This document shows positions 10,377 to 24,600 of a stretch of DNA of 64,000 nucleotides, piece after piece. The notes beneath the pieces are model-generated. The model was not told the DNA's origin. It worked only from the letters and a program-made list of their open reading frames with translations, and ran no database searches. This stretch comes from UBA2396 sp038042175 (lineage in GTDB: Bacteria > Planctomycetota > Phycisphaerae > Phycisphaerales > UBA1924), in NCBI GenBank assembly GCA_964358855.1, contig CAYHQQ010000014.1, positions 14,697-78,696 of the forward strand. The letters run 5' to 3'. Within the stretch, counting starts at the first letter, position 1. Every line of letters begins with the position of its first letter. The translations under genes and the position numbers were made by a program.

Positions 10377-13220
10377 ATGAGCGGTCGACACGCCATGAGA
10401 CTCGCGCTTACGATCGCCTCGGCCGCCGGCCTCCCCGCCGCGGCCCAGAGCTCAACCTACACCGGCGGCTCCGCGATCGACCAGACCAACTGGTGCGACG
10501 GCGACAACTGGTTCCCATCGGGCGTCCCCGCCGATGGCAGCACCATCAACGTCCCTGCGGGCAAGACCCCCAGCATGTTCCAATGCTCCAGCGTGATGCG
10601 CATCCTCGGACCAATCATCGCCGCCGGATCGATCCGCTTCTGGACGCCAGTCACCTTCGCCGGCGGCGGCTCCCTCACCGACCCCATCTTCGACCTCTCC
10701 ACAACCCCAGCGCCCGTGGGCGGGGCGATCCAAATCGGCGGCCTCAACTCCGCGTGGCACGGCGCGATCTTCTCCGGCGGCGATATCGCCAACTCCGGCA
10801 CCCTCACCATCCAGCGCACGTCGTTCGGAAGTCGCCAGTTCCCCCGCGCCCTGACCAACGGTTGCCTCCTGACCAACACGGGCACCGTGCGCGTGCTCGA
10901 TGGATTCGACATCGACAGCGGCTCCCTGCTCCTCAATCAGGGCAACCTCAACTGCGAAACCACCAGCACGATCTCCTGCACAGTCGCCCCCTCAACTCTC
11001 GAGAACATCGGCAGCCTTTCGGTCGTCGCCGGCCAGGCCCTCACCGTCTCCACTGGTTTCACGTCCAGCGGCCTCATCAACTGCCCCGGCAACCTCACCT
11101 TCCAGAGAGAGACCTCACTCACCGGCCTTGTCAACGTCGACCCCCTCGGAACCGTCCGCATCCAGGCACCCGCCAACAGCCCCATCTCCCTGGGACCCGT
11201 CAACCTCGTCGGAAACGGAACCGTCCAACTCTCCAGCGGCCAGATCCACCTCCTCAACGTCTCCGTCGCCGCCTCCGGAAACAACGGCGCCTTCGGCCTG
11301 CGCCTCGCCTGCAGCACCCCGCTCGATCTCTCCGAGGCGTTCGTTTCCGTTACTGGCGGCGGGCTCGTCACCTGGAGCCTTGGCGAACTCCGCGGCGACA
11401 ACGGCGCACGCCAGGACCCCCACTTCAACATCGCCTCCGGCGGCATCTTCTCCGCCGTCGGCGGACCGGGCTTTGCGGGCGGTGGAAACTCTTACGGCAC
11501 TTTCTTCCAGATCGCCGGAAGCATGTACCAATACGCCACCGTCCGCTTCTTCGACGCCTCTCGCGCCGTCATCCTCCCGGGCGGCCACTACCGCCTCTCC
11601 CACGCACGCCTCGACGGCGACGACTCGGGCTTGCTCGACGTCCGCGGCACTCTCGACGTGAACCCGCCCGGCGACCCGCGCACCGACGCCGCATACCTGA
11701 ACTATGTGCCCCTGAAACTCAGCGGTTCGGCGGAAATGATCGTGCACGCCAACGACCTCAACACCACGGGAAGCGGTGCCCTTGCTCGTGTCGAGCTGTC
11801 GGGCACCCCCACCATCCAGATCGGCACCGACGATGGCTCTCTGAGCGATGCCAGGTGGAAGGCCTTTGGCGAAACCGTCGTCATCGATGGCGACTCGTTG
11901 ATCACCGGCAATGGTGAGTTCGAGCTCGCCTCCGGTTCAACCCTCACCGTTCGCTCGGCCTCGATCGACTTTGACCTGCACCAGCAAGGTACCTTCAAAC
12001 AACTCGGAACGCTGCGCGCCGACCCCGGGGCCGCCGGCGCCGGCGCTCGCGTGAAGAACCACGGCACGTGGAACTGGCTTGGAGGCGGGATCACCTTTCC
12101 GCAAGGATCAGAGAACACCATCGTCAACCATGGTGTCTTGTATGCCGACTGCGGCTCGTGCCAGCTCCGCGCGGACCTCCTCAACAAGTACGGAGCACAC
12201 GTGGTCGTCATCGACACGCTCGTGCTCGCCGAACAGGGCGTGGTCTTTACCAACCAGGGAGACACCGAGCTCCGAGGGCACATCAGCGACGCGGGCAGTG
12301 CTCTTGAATGCCGCATTGTGAACCCCTTCAATGCCAGCATCCGCCGTATGGGCGTGGGTACCACCAGCACGATCAACACCACGCTCGACAACGAGGGCTT
12401 GGTCCTGGTGACCTCCGGCACGCTCGCGATTAATGGGCCCATTGTCCAGTTCGTCGACGGCGATCTGCGGGACGGCACCTGGCACATCCCGCCCGGATCG
12501 ACCCTCGCGACACCAGGCAAGGTTGTCACCCTGGTCGGCGTGAACGCCCAAGTGGACCTGGGCGGCACCTGGCCGCAGTTCCAGCCCGTCGCCAACCACG
12601 GCACCCTCTTCATGCGCGGCGGCACCCACCTCCTGCCGCCCAACTTCTTCAACTATGGCACCCTGGGCGGCGCTTGCGGCATCTCCGTCCCCGTCCTGCG
12701 CAACCAGGGCACCGTCTCTCCAGGCAACTCCCCCGGCACCCTCTCCGTCCAGGGCGCCTTCGACCAGTCCGCCCCCTCCGGCATCCTCGACATCGAACTC
12801 GCCGGCCTCACCCCGGGCACCCAGCACGACGTCCTCGCCATCTCCGGCGCCGCCGCTCTCGGCGGCACACTCCGCGTCCGCCTTCTCGATGGCTTCCTGC
12901 CCACCTCGGGCGACTCCTTCACCATCCTCACCGCCGCCTCCATCACCGGCGCCTTCTCAACCGTCGAACCGCCCACTCTCCCCAACCCGGGCCTCCAGAT
13001 GCACACCCTCATCGGCCCGACATCCATCGTGCTCAGCTTCGTCTGCCCCGCCGACTTCGACGCCGACACCGTCGTCGACTTCTTCGACTACGACGCCTTC
13101 GTCCAATGCTTCGAAGGCACCACCTGCCCGATAGGCCGCACCGCCGACTTCGACGCCGACGGCTCCGTCGACTTCTTCGACTACGACGCCTTCGTGGTCG
13201 CCTTTGAGCTTGGATGCTGA
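10377..13220 (+). CDS. secreted beta-helix protein with GC-type dockerin
   Basis: This 947-residue protein starts at an ATG with GGAG six bases upstream. A signal peptide ends near Ala-Ala-Ala-Gln. Mature residues open with a DNW.P.G.P motif and INVPAG strand, as in the beta-helix proteins at 519 and 4064, and continue in Gly/Asn/Thr-rich repeats containing phrases such as NQGTVSPGNSPGTL, typical of autotransporter-type passenger domains. The end has a first dockerin loop DFDADTVVDFFDYDAF, a CPIGRTA linker, a second loop DFDADGSVDFFDYDAF, and Gly-Cys. No enzyme motif is seen. It lies 141 nt before an ECF sigma gene on the same strand, but whether they share a transcript is unknown. Confidence 0.8.
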   Translation: MSGRHAMRLALTIASAAGLPAAAQSSTYTGGSAIDQTNWCDGDNWFPSGVPADGSTINVPAGKTPSMFQCSSVMRILGPIIAAGSIRFWTPVTFAGGGSLTDPIFDLSTTPAPVGGAIQIGGLNSAWHGAIFSGGDIANSGTLTIQRTSFGSRQFPRALTNGCLLTNTGTVRVLDGFDIDSGSLLLNQGNLNCETTSTISCTVAPSTLENIGSLSVVAGQALTVSTGFTSSGLINCPGNLTFQRETSLTGLVNVDPLGTVRIQAPANSPISLGPVNLVGNGTVQLSSGQIHLLNVSVAASGNNGAFGLRLACSTPLDLSEAFVSVTGGGLVTWSLGELRGDNGARQDPHFNIASGGIFSAVGGPGFAGGGNSYGTFFQIAGSMYQYATVRFFDASRAVILPGGHYRLSHARLDGDDSGLLDVRGTLDVNPPGDPRTDAAYLNYVPLKLSGSAEMIVHANDLNTTGSGALARVELSGTPTIQIGTDDGSLSDARWKAFGETVVIDGDSLITGNGEFELASGSTLTVRSASIDFDLHQQGTFKQLGTLRADPGAAGAGARVKNHGTWNWLGGGITFPQGSENTIVNHGVLYADCGSCQLRADLLNKYGAHVVVIDTLVLAEQGVVFTNQGDTELRGHISDAGSALECRIVNPFNASIRRMGVGTTSTINTTLDNEGLVLVTSGTLAINGPIVQFVDGDLRDGTWHIPPGSTLATPGKVVTLVGVNAQVDLGGTWPQFQPVANHGTLFMRGGTHLLPPNFFNYGTLGGACGISVPVLRNQGTVSPGNSPGTLSVQGAFDQSAPSGILDIELAGLTPGTQHDVLAISGAAALGGTLRVRLLDGFLPTSGDSFTILTAASITGAFSTVEPPTLPNPGLQMHTLIGPTSIVLSFVCPADFDADTVVDFFDYDAFVQCFEGTTCPIGRTADFDADGSVDFFDYDAFVVAFELGC

Positions 13221-13361
13221 ATCACCGGCGGCCGCGATCACGTGGATCACTTCGCATCGATCCACCCGCACGCCGACCGGGCCATGCCGGGCGATTGGGG
13301 CCTTTCTCCCGCCCGCAACGCTCATTCCACCAGGCCAAAGTTTGGTATGATTTCTCCTGAG

Positions 13362-13966
13362 ATGTCCCAGGCCCCCAACCACCACGAGGTCACCCAGCTC
13401 CTGCTCGCCGCGGGCGCCGGCGGAACCAGCGGCCAACAGGCCGCGGCCGAACTGCTCCCCCTCGTCTACGCCGAACTCCGCAAGCTCGCCGCCGCCCGCA
13501 TGGCCAAGGAGCAAGGCGGCGGTGCCGGCTTCACGCTCCAGCCCACCGCGCTCGTCCACGAAGCCTACATGCGCCTGGTCGGCCCCGGCGATGTGATGTG
13601 GAACGGACGCGGGCACTTCTTCGGAGCGGCCGCCCTCGCCATGCGCCGCATCCTCGTCGAGCGGGCCCGCTCGCGCATGGGCGCCCGCGGCAAGCGCGTC
13701 GACCTTGAGATGCAGGACCTGGCCGCCGAGCCCGAAGCCGCAGATCTCATCGCCGTCGACGACGCCCTCAAGAAGCTCGAAGCCCACGACAAGCGCAAGT
13801 ACGACGTCGTCATGCTCCGTTACTTCGCCGGCCTCTCCATCGAGGACACCGCCGCCGCCATCGGCGTCTCCCCCGCCACCGTAAAGACCGACTGGACCTT
13901 CGCACGCGCCTGGCTCAAACGCGAGATGTCCGCCGCCGAATCAGACTCGAGCACCGAGGAATCTCC

Positions 13967-13970
<4 letters not shown>
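13362..13970 (+). CDS. ECF-type RNA polymerase sigma factor
   Basis: This 202-residue protein has a sigma-2 region (LLPLVYAELRKLAAARM, then TLQPTALVHEAYMRL) and a sigma-4 region with helix-turn-helix (YFAGLSIEDTAAAIGVSPATV), the arrangement of the Planctomycetes/Acidobacteria ECF subfamily. Members of related groups are typically encoded next to Ser/Thr kinases and are thought to be controlled by phosphorylation rather than by an anti-sigma factor. Here the stop overlaps the TTG start of the next kinase gene, so the two are translationally coupled. A TATGAT -10-like box lies at 13346-13351. An alternative start at 13347 adds five residues. No anti-sigma gene is nearby. Confidence 0.88.
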
Positions 13971-17308
<3,338 letters not shown>

Positions 17309-17363
17309 ACTTCTGTGCAAGATCCCTGAATCTGCACGCTCGACGATCCGTTGGAGTCTCCTA

Positions 17364-17585
17364 ATGATCCGCAAGCCCAGTCCAAAGCGAAAGTCGCAGA
17401 GCCATTCCCCGGACCCAATCGTGGCCGAAGTGCGGAAAGTGCGCGACGCTTTCGCGCGACGGCAGGATTATGACGTCGACAGGATCATCACGGCAATCCA
17501 TGCGGAAATCGAGGACAAGGCAGCCGCGCAGGGCACGCGGCGAAGCTCCAAGAAGGTCGCCAAACGCGGACGACCAGCCGCGTGA
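17364..17585 (+). CDS. small antitoxin-like protein, no toxin partner seen
   Basis: This 73-residue basic protein starts at an ATG with GGAG seven bases upstream. It contains DPIVAEVRKVRDAFARRQDYDVDRII, written here as DPIVAEVRKVRDAF followed by YDVDRII, a pattern seen in a widespread family of short bacterial proteins often annotated as hypothetical or as putative antitoxins next to PIN or RelE-like toxins. The tail is Lys/Arg-rich. No toxin-like gene is adjacent: the kinase ends 55 nt upstream and a rhamnosidase starts 29 nt downstream. Function is therefore open. Confidence 0.6.
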   Translation: MIRKPSPKRKSQSHSPDPIVAEVRKVRDAFARRQDYDVDRIITAIHAEIEDKAAAQGTRRSSKKVAKRGRPAA

Positions 17586-17614
17586 TCATTCTCCCATGTC
17601 GTTCGCGAACAACC

Positions 17615-20494
17615 ATGCTGCACATCCTCATGCAACGACCTCTACATCTTTCGCGGCTCCTTCTTGCTCTTTCTGCTGTCATCGCCGTCGGATGCGCCGA
17701 ATCTCCAGGCGGTGAATCTGTCGACCGAACCTCCCCATTCACCGGCGCACTCACCATTTCGCGGCTCACCTGTGAGCTTCAGTCCACTCCTCTCGCCATC
17801 GACTCCCCCGCTCCCCGGCTCAGCTGGGTCCTCACCTCCAACGAGCGTGCTCAGCACCAGACCGCCTATCACGTGCTCGTCGCCGCCTCGCCCCAGACAC
17901 TGGCAGAGAATCGAGGTGATCTCTGGGATAGTGGCAAGGTCACAAGCGTCCAGAGTCTCAACGTCGAATACGCCGGGCGCCCGCTGATCTCCGGCCAGGC
18001 CTGCTACTGGAAAGTCCGGGTGTGGGATCTGGCAGGCCAACCAACCGGTTGGAGCCCGCGCACCACGTGGGAGGTCGCGCTTCTCAAGAGCAGCGACTGG
18101 GCCGCCGCGTGGCTCAACGATGGCAAGACCAATCCGTCCACCGAGGCAAACGTCTTCACGCCCGACCCTGCCCCGCTGTTTCGCAAGGAGTTCTCCCTCG
18201 CCAAGCCGATCAAGCGTGCCCGCCTGCACATCAGTGGCTTGGGGTACTACGAAGCAAGCCTCAACGGGCGGCGCGTGGGCGATCACGTGCTCGATCCGGG
18301 CTGGACCGCCTACGACCATCGCGTGCTCTACAGCACGTACGACGTGACCGACCAGGTTCGCTCGGGCGCCAACTGCATCGGCGTCACCCTTGGCAACGGG
18401 TGGTACAACCCGCTCCCGCTGAGGATGTGGGGACGCCTCGACCTTCGCGAGAGCCTGCCCGTCGGCCGCCCGCGATTCATCGCGCGACTGAGCCTCGACT
18501 ACGCCGACGGCACTTCTGAGGTTGTCGTTTCCGATCAGTCTTGGAAGGTCGGCGATGGGCCGATCCGTTTCAACAACATCTACCTGGGCGAGATCTACGA
18601 TGCGCGGCTCGAACGGGCGGGATGGGACTCGCCGGGCTTTGACGACTCCTCGTGGCGCAAGTCCGCCATCGCCACCGAGCCCGTCGGCCCGCTGCAGCCT
18701 CAGGCCCAGCCGCCTATCCGCATCACCGAGCACATCCCCACGCTGCGAGTCACCGAACCCAAGCCCGGTGTCTTCATCTACGACATGGGGCAGAACTTCT
18801 CTGGTTGGGCGACGCTTCGAATCGAGAAGCCGCTGCTTGCACCCGGCACCACGATCAACCTGCGCTACGGCGAGCTCCTCAACGCCGACGGCACACTCAA
18901 CCCCATGACGAGCGTCGCCGGACAGATCAAAGGAACCCGAAAGAACGCGGCCGGCGCCGACGAGAGCGTCGGGGGCCCCGGTGCTCCGCCCATCGCCTGG
19001 CAGCGTGACACGTACATCACCCGCGGCACGCCGTCGACCGACGACGGCACGGAGATCTGGACGCCGCGGTTCACCTTCCACGCCTTTCGATACGTCGAGG
19101 TCACGGGGCTTCCGGCGGGCAGCCACGCGGGGCGCGTCAGCATCACAGGCCTTCGCCTCAACTCCGACGTCGCCGATGCGGGCACGTTCGAGTGCTCGAA
19201 TGAGCTCTTCAATCAGATCCAGCTGATGTGCCGCCGCACGTTCCTCGCCAACATCTTCGGCGTGCAATCCGACTGCCCCCACCGCGAACGCTTTGGCTAC
19301 GGCGGCGACATCAACGCCACCAGCGAGGCGTTCACGCTCAACTTCGACATGTCGGGGTTCTACGCGAAGGCGGCCCGGGATTTTGCGGATGCCGCACGCC
19401 CCGATGGCCTCTTCACCGACACAGCCCCTTTCGTCGGCATCCAATACTGCGGCGTGGGCTGGGCGATGGCCCACCCGCTGCTGCTCACGCAGCTCCGCCG
19501 CGAGTATGGCGACGAGCGTCTCATGGCCGAGCAATACGACGCGTCGCGCAAGTGGCTCCTCAAAGTCGCCCACGACTACCCCGGCGGCCTCATCACCGAT
19601 GGCCTCAGCGACCACGAGACGCTCGAAGAGTCGCCGGTCCCCCAGATGGTGACGCCCCTGTGGGTGCAGAGCACCGAGATGCTCGGCGCGATGGCCCGCG
19701 TGCTGCACAAGGATCAGGACGCGGCGGAGTTTGACGCTCTCGCCCTGGCCGCTCGCGCGGCCTATTCGAAGGCCTTCCCCCCCACCACCGCCAAATCGAC
19801 GCAAGCCAGCCTCGCTTTCGCGCTCTACTCGGGGCTGGTGCCCCAAAGGGATCGCGGCGCCGTCATTGACGCCCTCATCGCCAACCTCCAGGGCAAGCGG
19901 CAGGGGCACCTCACCACCGGCATCCTGGGCACCAAGTACATGCTCGATGAGCTTTCGCGAGCGGGCCACGCCGACGTGGCGTACGCGCTCGTGAACCGTC
20001 GCGATTTCCCCGGCTGGGGCTGGATGCTCGAGAACGGCGCGACGACCTTGTGGGAACACTGGGAACTCTCCGACAACACCTACTCGCACAGCCACCCGAT
20101 GTTCGGCTCGGTGAGCCAGTGGTTTTTCAACTGGCTGGGCGGGATTCAGCCGGCGAGGGACGCGGTGGGGTACGACGCGATTGTGATCAGGCCGCAGATG
20201 GTGAAGGGGCTGGATTGGGTGCGGTCGAGCCATCGGACGGTGCGCGGGATGATCGTGAGCAACTGGAAGCGCGAGCAAGCCGGCGTGCGGATGGAGATCG
20301 AGATCCCAGTCGGATGCACGGCCCTGGTTCATGTTCCTGCAGAGCGCCCGGAGCAAGTCAGCGAGGGCGGTGTCGCGCTGCTTCCTTCCGCGAGGGTGGC
20401 GGGGGTTGCGTTCGAGCGGTACGAAGGACCCACGCCCCGCACGCTCGTGTATCGGGTCGCCTCGGGGCGGTACTCGTTCGTCGTGAAGCCCTGA
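17615..20494 (+). CDS. secreted GH78 alpha-L-rhamnosidase (lipoprotein)
   Basis: This roughly 959-residue protein has an N-terminal hydrophobic segment ending in AVGC, a lipoprotein-type signal with Cys27, so it is probably exported and membrane-anchored. The order of domains is that of bacterial GH78 rhamnosidases: an N-terminal beta-sandwich, a second sandwich with a TLRIEK-type strand, an (alpha/alpha)6 barrel, and a C-terminal sandwich. The motif DCPHRERFGYGGD gives D553, E558 and D565, matching the spacing of the conserved acidic triad of the family, and LWEHWE around E814-E817 supplies the other catalytic-site acid. It should release terminal alpha-L-rhamnose from plant or algal polysaccharides or glycosides. 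The start is uncertain: no Shine-Dalgarno is seen, and starts at 17582 or 17630 are possible. Confidence 0.9.
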   Translation: MLHILMQRPLHLSRLLLALSAVIAVGCAESPGGESVDRTSPFTGALTISRLTCELQSTPLAIDSPAPRLSWVLTSNERAQHQTAYHVLVAASPQTLAENRGDLWDSGKVTSVQSLNVEYAGRPLISGQACYWKVRVWDLAGQPTGWSPRTTWEVALLKSSDWAAAWLNDGKTNPSTEANVFTPDPAPLFRKEFSLAKPIKRARLHISGLGYYEASLNGRRVGDHVLDPGWTAYDHRVLYSTYDVTDQVRSGANCIGVTLGNGWYNPLPLRMWGRLDLRESLPVGRPRFIARLSLDYADGTSEVVVSDQSWKVGDGPIRFNNIYLGEIYDARLERAGWDSPGFDDSSWRKSAIATEPVGPLQPQAQPPIRITEHIPTLRVTEPKPGVFIYDMGQNFSGWATLRIEKPLLAPGTTINLRYGELLNADGTLNPMTSVAGQIKGTRKNAAGADESVGGPGAPPIAWQRDTYITRGTPSTDDGTEIWTPRFTFHAFRYVEVTGLPAGSHAGRVSITGLRLNSDVADAGTFECSNELFNQIQLMCRRTFLANIFGVQSDCPHRERFGYGGDINATSEAFTLNFDMSGFYAKAARDFADAARPDGLFTDTAPFVGIQYCGVGWAMAHPLLLTQLRREYGDERLMAEQYDASRKWLLKVAHDYPGGLITDGLSDHETLEESPVPQMVTPLWVQSTEMLGAMARVLHKDQDAAEFDALALAARAAYSKAFPPTTAKSTQASLAFALYSGLVPQRDRGAVIDALIANLQGKRQGHLTTGILGTKYMLDELSRAGHADVAYALVNRRDFPGWGWMLENGATTLWEHWELSDNTYSHSHPMFGSVSQWFFNWLGGIQPARDAVGYDAIVIRPQMVKGLDWVRSSHRTVRGMIVSNWKREQAGVRMEIEIPVGCTALVHVPAERPEQVSEGGVALLPSARVAGVAFERYEGPTPRTLVYRVASGRYSFVVKP

Positions 20495-20501
20495 AGCCTT
20501 C

Positions 20502-20524
20502 AGAGCCCGACGCGCCAGCGAGGG
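20502..20524 (+). repeat. AGAGCCCGACGCG repeat, copy 1
   Basis: A 23-bp element just after the rhamnosidase stop. An inverted copy with two mismatches lies at 21610-21632, so the two bracket the unknown gene at 20731. Confidence 0.6.
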
Positions 20525-20730
20525 TGGGCGAACGGACTGAGCACATGTGCGCAAGTCCATTCGCGTCAGTCCACCGCATCTCGCCCCAGCCGGTCGATTG
20601 AATCGAATGCACGATCACGTCGCGGACCCTCGCGCAATTCTCGCACGCACCAATAACCAGACTTCCAAAATCTCACGCCAACTCCGCCATTTCCGCGAAA
20701 GGATTCCCTCGCTCGCGCCTTGGTATTGCA

Positions 20731-21456
20731 ATGGCCAGCGCGTCCACACTCGACCACCTCTTCAACACCTGGTGCAAGCACCTGGGCAATCCTCTGGCCA
20801 TCGCCGCAGAACTCAACGTCACTCCCTCAGAACTTATCGCCCTCATCGGCACGTCCGAGTTCACTCAGCGCCGTGAAATTTGGGAAACCATCACCCTCGC
20901 GCACCGCAACGCCATGGCTCTGCACCACCAACGGGCCGCCTCCGAAAGGCTTCACGAAGCTCTCGACGCCAGGACCGACCCCATCGAAACACGCCGCACC
21001 GCCACGGTTCTCATGCGTCTCTGCAACAGCATCCTCTCCCCGTCAACGCCCCGCGCCGTCACGCCCCGAACCAGCGCTCCTCCCGTTGCCGCGGCTCCGC
21101 GGTTGAACGGCCATGATTGCAGTTCCGCATCTCACACAAACGATCCCCACTCTGGTGCCCCCACTCCGGACCCGTCGCCCCAGCCTTCCACTCCCGCCAC
21201 ACAACCCATCGCCTCCACATCCCCTCAACCCTTCACCACGCCGAGTCCCCAGCCCGACCCCGCTTCCTTCCCCCTTCCTGGCTTCAGACCCATCTTCGAC
21301 CAGATCCTCGAAAACCCCGCCCTCGCCCTCGAACTCTCCACGATCGCAAAGCAGCGAACGAACCCAACGGGAATCGTCGCCAAACTCGCCGCCCTCACCG
21401 CCGCCGCCGGCACCTGCCAACCCCCCGCCCCCGTGGCACGGGCTTCCAGCCCGTGA
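20731..21456 (+). CDS. hypothetical protein with Pro/Ser-rich linker
   Basis: This 241-residue protein is not recognised. Residues 1-105 are helical and contain a possible helix-turn-helix-like piece (AIAAELNVTPSELIALIG). Residues 105-180 are Pro/Ser/Thr-rich and low in complexity. Residues 185-235 form another short helical part (FDQILENPALALELSTIAKQ). There is no signal peptide or membrane segment. The last seven codons come from a dispersed hairpin repeat that begins at 21433, so the natural C-terminus may have been altered by repeat insertion. It is flanked by inverted 23-bp repeats and stands alone between the rhamnosidase and dnaE2. Confidence 0.6.
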   Translation: MASASTLDHLFNTWCKHLGNPLAIAAELNVTPSELIALIGTSEFTQRREIWETITLAHRNAMALHHQRAASERLHEALDARTDPIETRRTATVLMRLCNSILSPSTPRAVTPRTSAPPVAAAPRLNGHDCSSASHTNDPHSGAPTPDPSPQPSTPATQPIASTSPQPFTTPSPQPDPASFPLPGFRPIFDQILENPALALELSTIAKQRTNPTGIVAKLAALTAAAGTCQPPAPVARASSP

Positions 21457-21512
21457 TTCCCGTGGCATGGGCATTCTGCCCATGTCTTCGTGGCACGCGC
21501 TTCCAGCCCGTG
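21433..21512 (+). repeat. three tandem GTGGCA-headed hairpin units
   Basis: Three 23-bp units start at 21433, 21462 and 21490. Each reads GTGGCA followed by a short palindrome with a 5-nt loop (for example CACGGGC-ttcca-GCCCGTG). The arm sequence differs between the second unit (CATGGGC/GCCCATG) and the others, so pairing is kept while bases change. The first unit overlaps the end of the upstream gene. A related copy lies at 37011-37049. Confidence 0.8.
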
Positions 21513-21609
21513 ATCTCAGTGACCGATTGTCCCGGCGACAAGACTTAACCGGTGTCGTTGGGCGCCGCATGATCGCGGGAAAGTTACACGCGCGGTTGTC
21601 GTGCGCCCT

Positions 21610-21647
21610 CCCTAGCTTGCGCGTCGGGCTCTGATGCGTCGGGCTCT
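21610..21647 (-). repeat. AGAGCCCGACGCG repeat, inverted copy plus partial copy
   Basis: The complement of the 20502-20524 element lies at 21610-21632, followed at once by a second 12-bp partial copy (21636-21647) that touches the dnaE2 stop codon. Confidence 0.6.
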
Positions 21648-24600
21648 CAATGAAAGTCCCGCGACATCCCGCCAATCGGCGGCCCATCAAGATTCAGAGT
21701 CCTGATGCTGGCGGCCATCACGTGGACGACGGCGCCCTGGCGTTCGACTGTGCCGGTGCAGAGAATGGCGGTGCTGTGGCGGGCGGCCTTGCGGAAGCGT
21801 TCGTAGATGCGGGGGCGGACGATGAGGTTGGCGACACCGGTTTCGTCTTCGAGGGTCATGAAGACGATGCCCGAGGCCGTGCCGGGGCGCTGGCGGACCA
21901 GGACCAGGCCGCCCACGGTGTGGCGTGAGCCGGCGGGGGTGCGGGCGGGGTCTGAGAGATGGGCGTTGAGTGTGACGCGCTGGGCGTCGAGCGTGTCGCG
22001 GCAGAAAGACACCGGATGGGCCTTGAGCGAGAGCCCCACGGCGTTGTAATCGGTTGAGACCTCGCGGATGCCAGAAAGCACCGGAAGGCGGACGAGTTCG
22101 GGCGAGTCGATCTCCACCCCCACACCAACCTTCACACCTTCATTCGCGTGCTCAAACAGTGGCATCGGTTCGTCGTTGAGCGCGTGCAGAGCCCAGAGCG
22201 CTCGCTGACGCGAAAGGCCCATCGAACCAAAGGCGTCGGCCTCGGCCAGGCGCCGGAGGGAGGAAACGCTCACGGCGCTTTGACGCCAGAGGCGATCGAT
22301 GCTGCGAAAGTGGCCGCGGCGTGCGATGGTTTGCACGATGCTCTGGGCGTCGTTCTCGGCGAGGCCGCGGACGAGTCGCATGCCAAGGCGGATCGCGAGT
22401 CCCCCACCACTCTTCACAGGCTCGAGCGTGCAATCCCAGCGGCTGTGGTTGACGTCGACGGGGCGGATTTCGACGCCGTGGGTTTGGGCGTCGCGGATGA
22501 TCTGCGCGGGTTGATAGAAGCCCATGGGCTGGCTGTTGATCAGGGCGGCCGCAAACGCCGCAGGCTTGTGACGCTTGAGCCAGCAGGAGCAGTAGACGAG
22601 GAGGGCGAAGCTGGCAGCGTGGGATTCTGGGAAGCCGTAGCCGGAGAAGCCGCTGATCTGCTGGAAGACCTGTGCGGCGAACTCGGGTGAGTGCCCGCGG
22701 AGGAGCATGCCGTCGATGAGCTTGCGTTCAAAGGCGCGGATGGCGGCGCCGCTGCGCTTCCACGAGGCCATGGCGCGGCGGAGCTGATCGGCCTCGCCGG
22801 GTGTGAACCCCGCGGCGACGACGGCCAGCGACATCGCCTGCTCCTGGAAGAGCGGGATGCCGAGGGTGCGCGAGAGGACGCGCTCGATCTCGGGCGAGGG
22901 GTAGTGGACGGACTCCAGGCCTTGGCGGCGGCGGATGAAGGGGTGGACCATCTTGCCCTGGATCGGCCCGGGGCGCACGATCGCGACCTCGATCACCAGG
23001 TCGTAGTAGCAGCGCGGGCGCAGTCGCGGGAGCATCGACATCTGGGCCCGCGATTCGATCTGGAAGACGCCCACGGTGTCGGCCTGGCAGATCATGTCGT
23101 AGGTCGCGGGGTCCTCGGCGGGGACGGTTGCGAGGGTGAGGTGCTCGCCTTGAGAGCTTTCGATGAGTTCGAAGGTCTTGCGGATGCACGAGAGCATGCC
23201 CAGGCCCAGCACATCGACCTTGAGCATGCCCATTGCTTCGATGTCGTCCTTGTCCCACTCGATGACGGTGCGATCGGCCATGGCGGCGTTCTCGATGGGG
23301 ACGAGCTCGCTGAGGGGCGTTCGCGTGATGACGAATCCCCCCACGTGCTGGGAGAGGTGGCGCGGGAAGCCCATGAGCTCGCGCGAGAGGGCGATGACTT
23401 TGGCCAGGTGCGGGTCCTTGGGGTTGAGGCCAAGGGCGCGCAGGCGTTTGTCGTCGCCGGGCGTGTCGGTCCACCACTCGATGTCCTTGGCCAAAGCGCC
23501 CACGGCATCGAGCGAGAGGCCCATCGCCTTGCCCACGTCGCGCACGGCACTGCGGCCGCGGTAGCTGATGACCTCGGCGGTGAGGGCGGCCCGGTCGCGC
23601 CCGTATTTTTCGTAGAGGTGCTGGATGACTTCTTCGCGGCGCTCGTGCTCGAAGTCGATGTCGATGTCGGGGGGCTCGTCGCGTTCTTTGCTGATGAAGC
23701 GTTCGAAGAGCATGCTGACGCGGGCGGGATCGACGGCGGTGACGCCCAGGCAGTAGCAGACGGCGGAGTTGGCGGCGGCGCCACGGCCCTGGCAGAGGAT
23801 GCCGCGGGAGACGGCGAAGTCGACGATCTCGTGAACGGTAAGGAAGTAGGGGGCGTACTTGAGGTCGTCGATGAGGGCGAGTTCGTGATTGATCTGGGCG
23901 GTGACGGAGGCGGGGACGCCCTGGGGATAGCGGCGGGCGGCGCCGGCGAGGGTGAGGGCGGTGAGGTGGCCCATGGGCGTGCACCCCGCGGGCACAACCT
24001 CGTCGGGATACTCGTAGCGGAGCTGGTCGAGGTTGAAACCCTTGGCGCGGCCCGCGATCTCGATCGTGCGAGTGATGGCGGCGGGGTGGCCCGCGAACAG
24101 TCGGGCCATCTCGTGGGCAGGCTTGAGATGCCGCTCGGCGTTGGCGGTGAGTTTGAAACCGGCCTGGGCGATCGTGCACCCGTGGCGGACGCAGGTCAAA
24201 ACGTCCTGAAGGAGCCGGCGCTCGGGCGTGTGAGCGTGGACGTCGTTGGTGGCGACGAGCGGGACTCGAGACTCCTTGGCGAGCCGGGCGAGCGTCACGA
24301 TGCGGGCCTCGTCGTGCTGCTGGTAAAGTCGCGAGGCGGCCAGGGAAAGGCGATCATCGTCGAAGACGCCCTGGAGTTCGCGAAGGTGCTGGGCGAAGTC
24401 CGAGTCGATCGTGCCTGGGGCGACAGCCACCGCGAGCAGACCTTGGGCGTGCTCGAAGAGATCGGCAAGCGTGAGGTGACACTCCCCCTTGGTCGCCCGG
24501 CGCTTACCCAGCGTGAGCATGCGGCACAGCCCCGCGTACGACGCGCGATCCGTGGGGTAGACGAGCACCAAGAGCCCCTGAGGCTCCGTGAACGCGAGCC

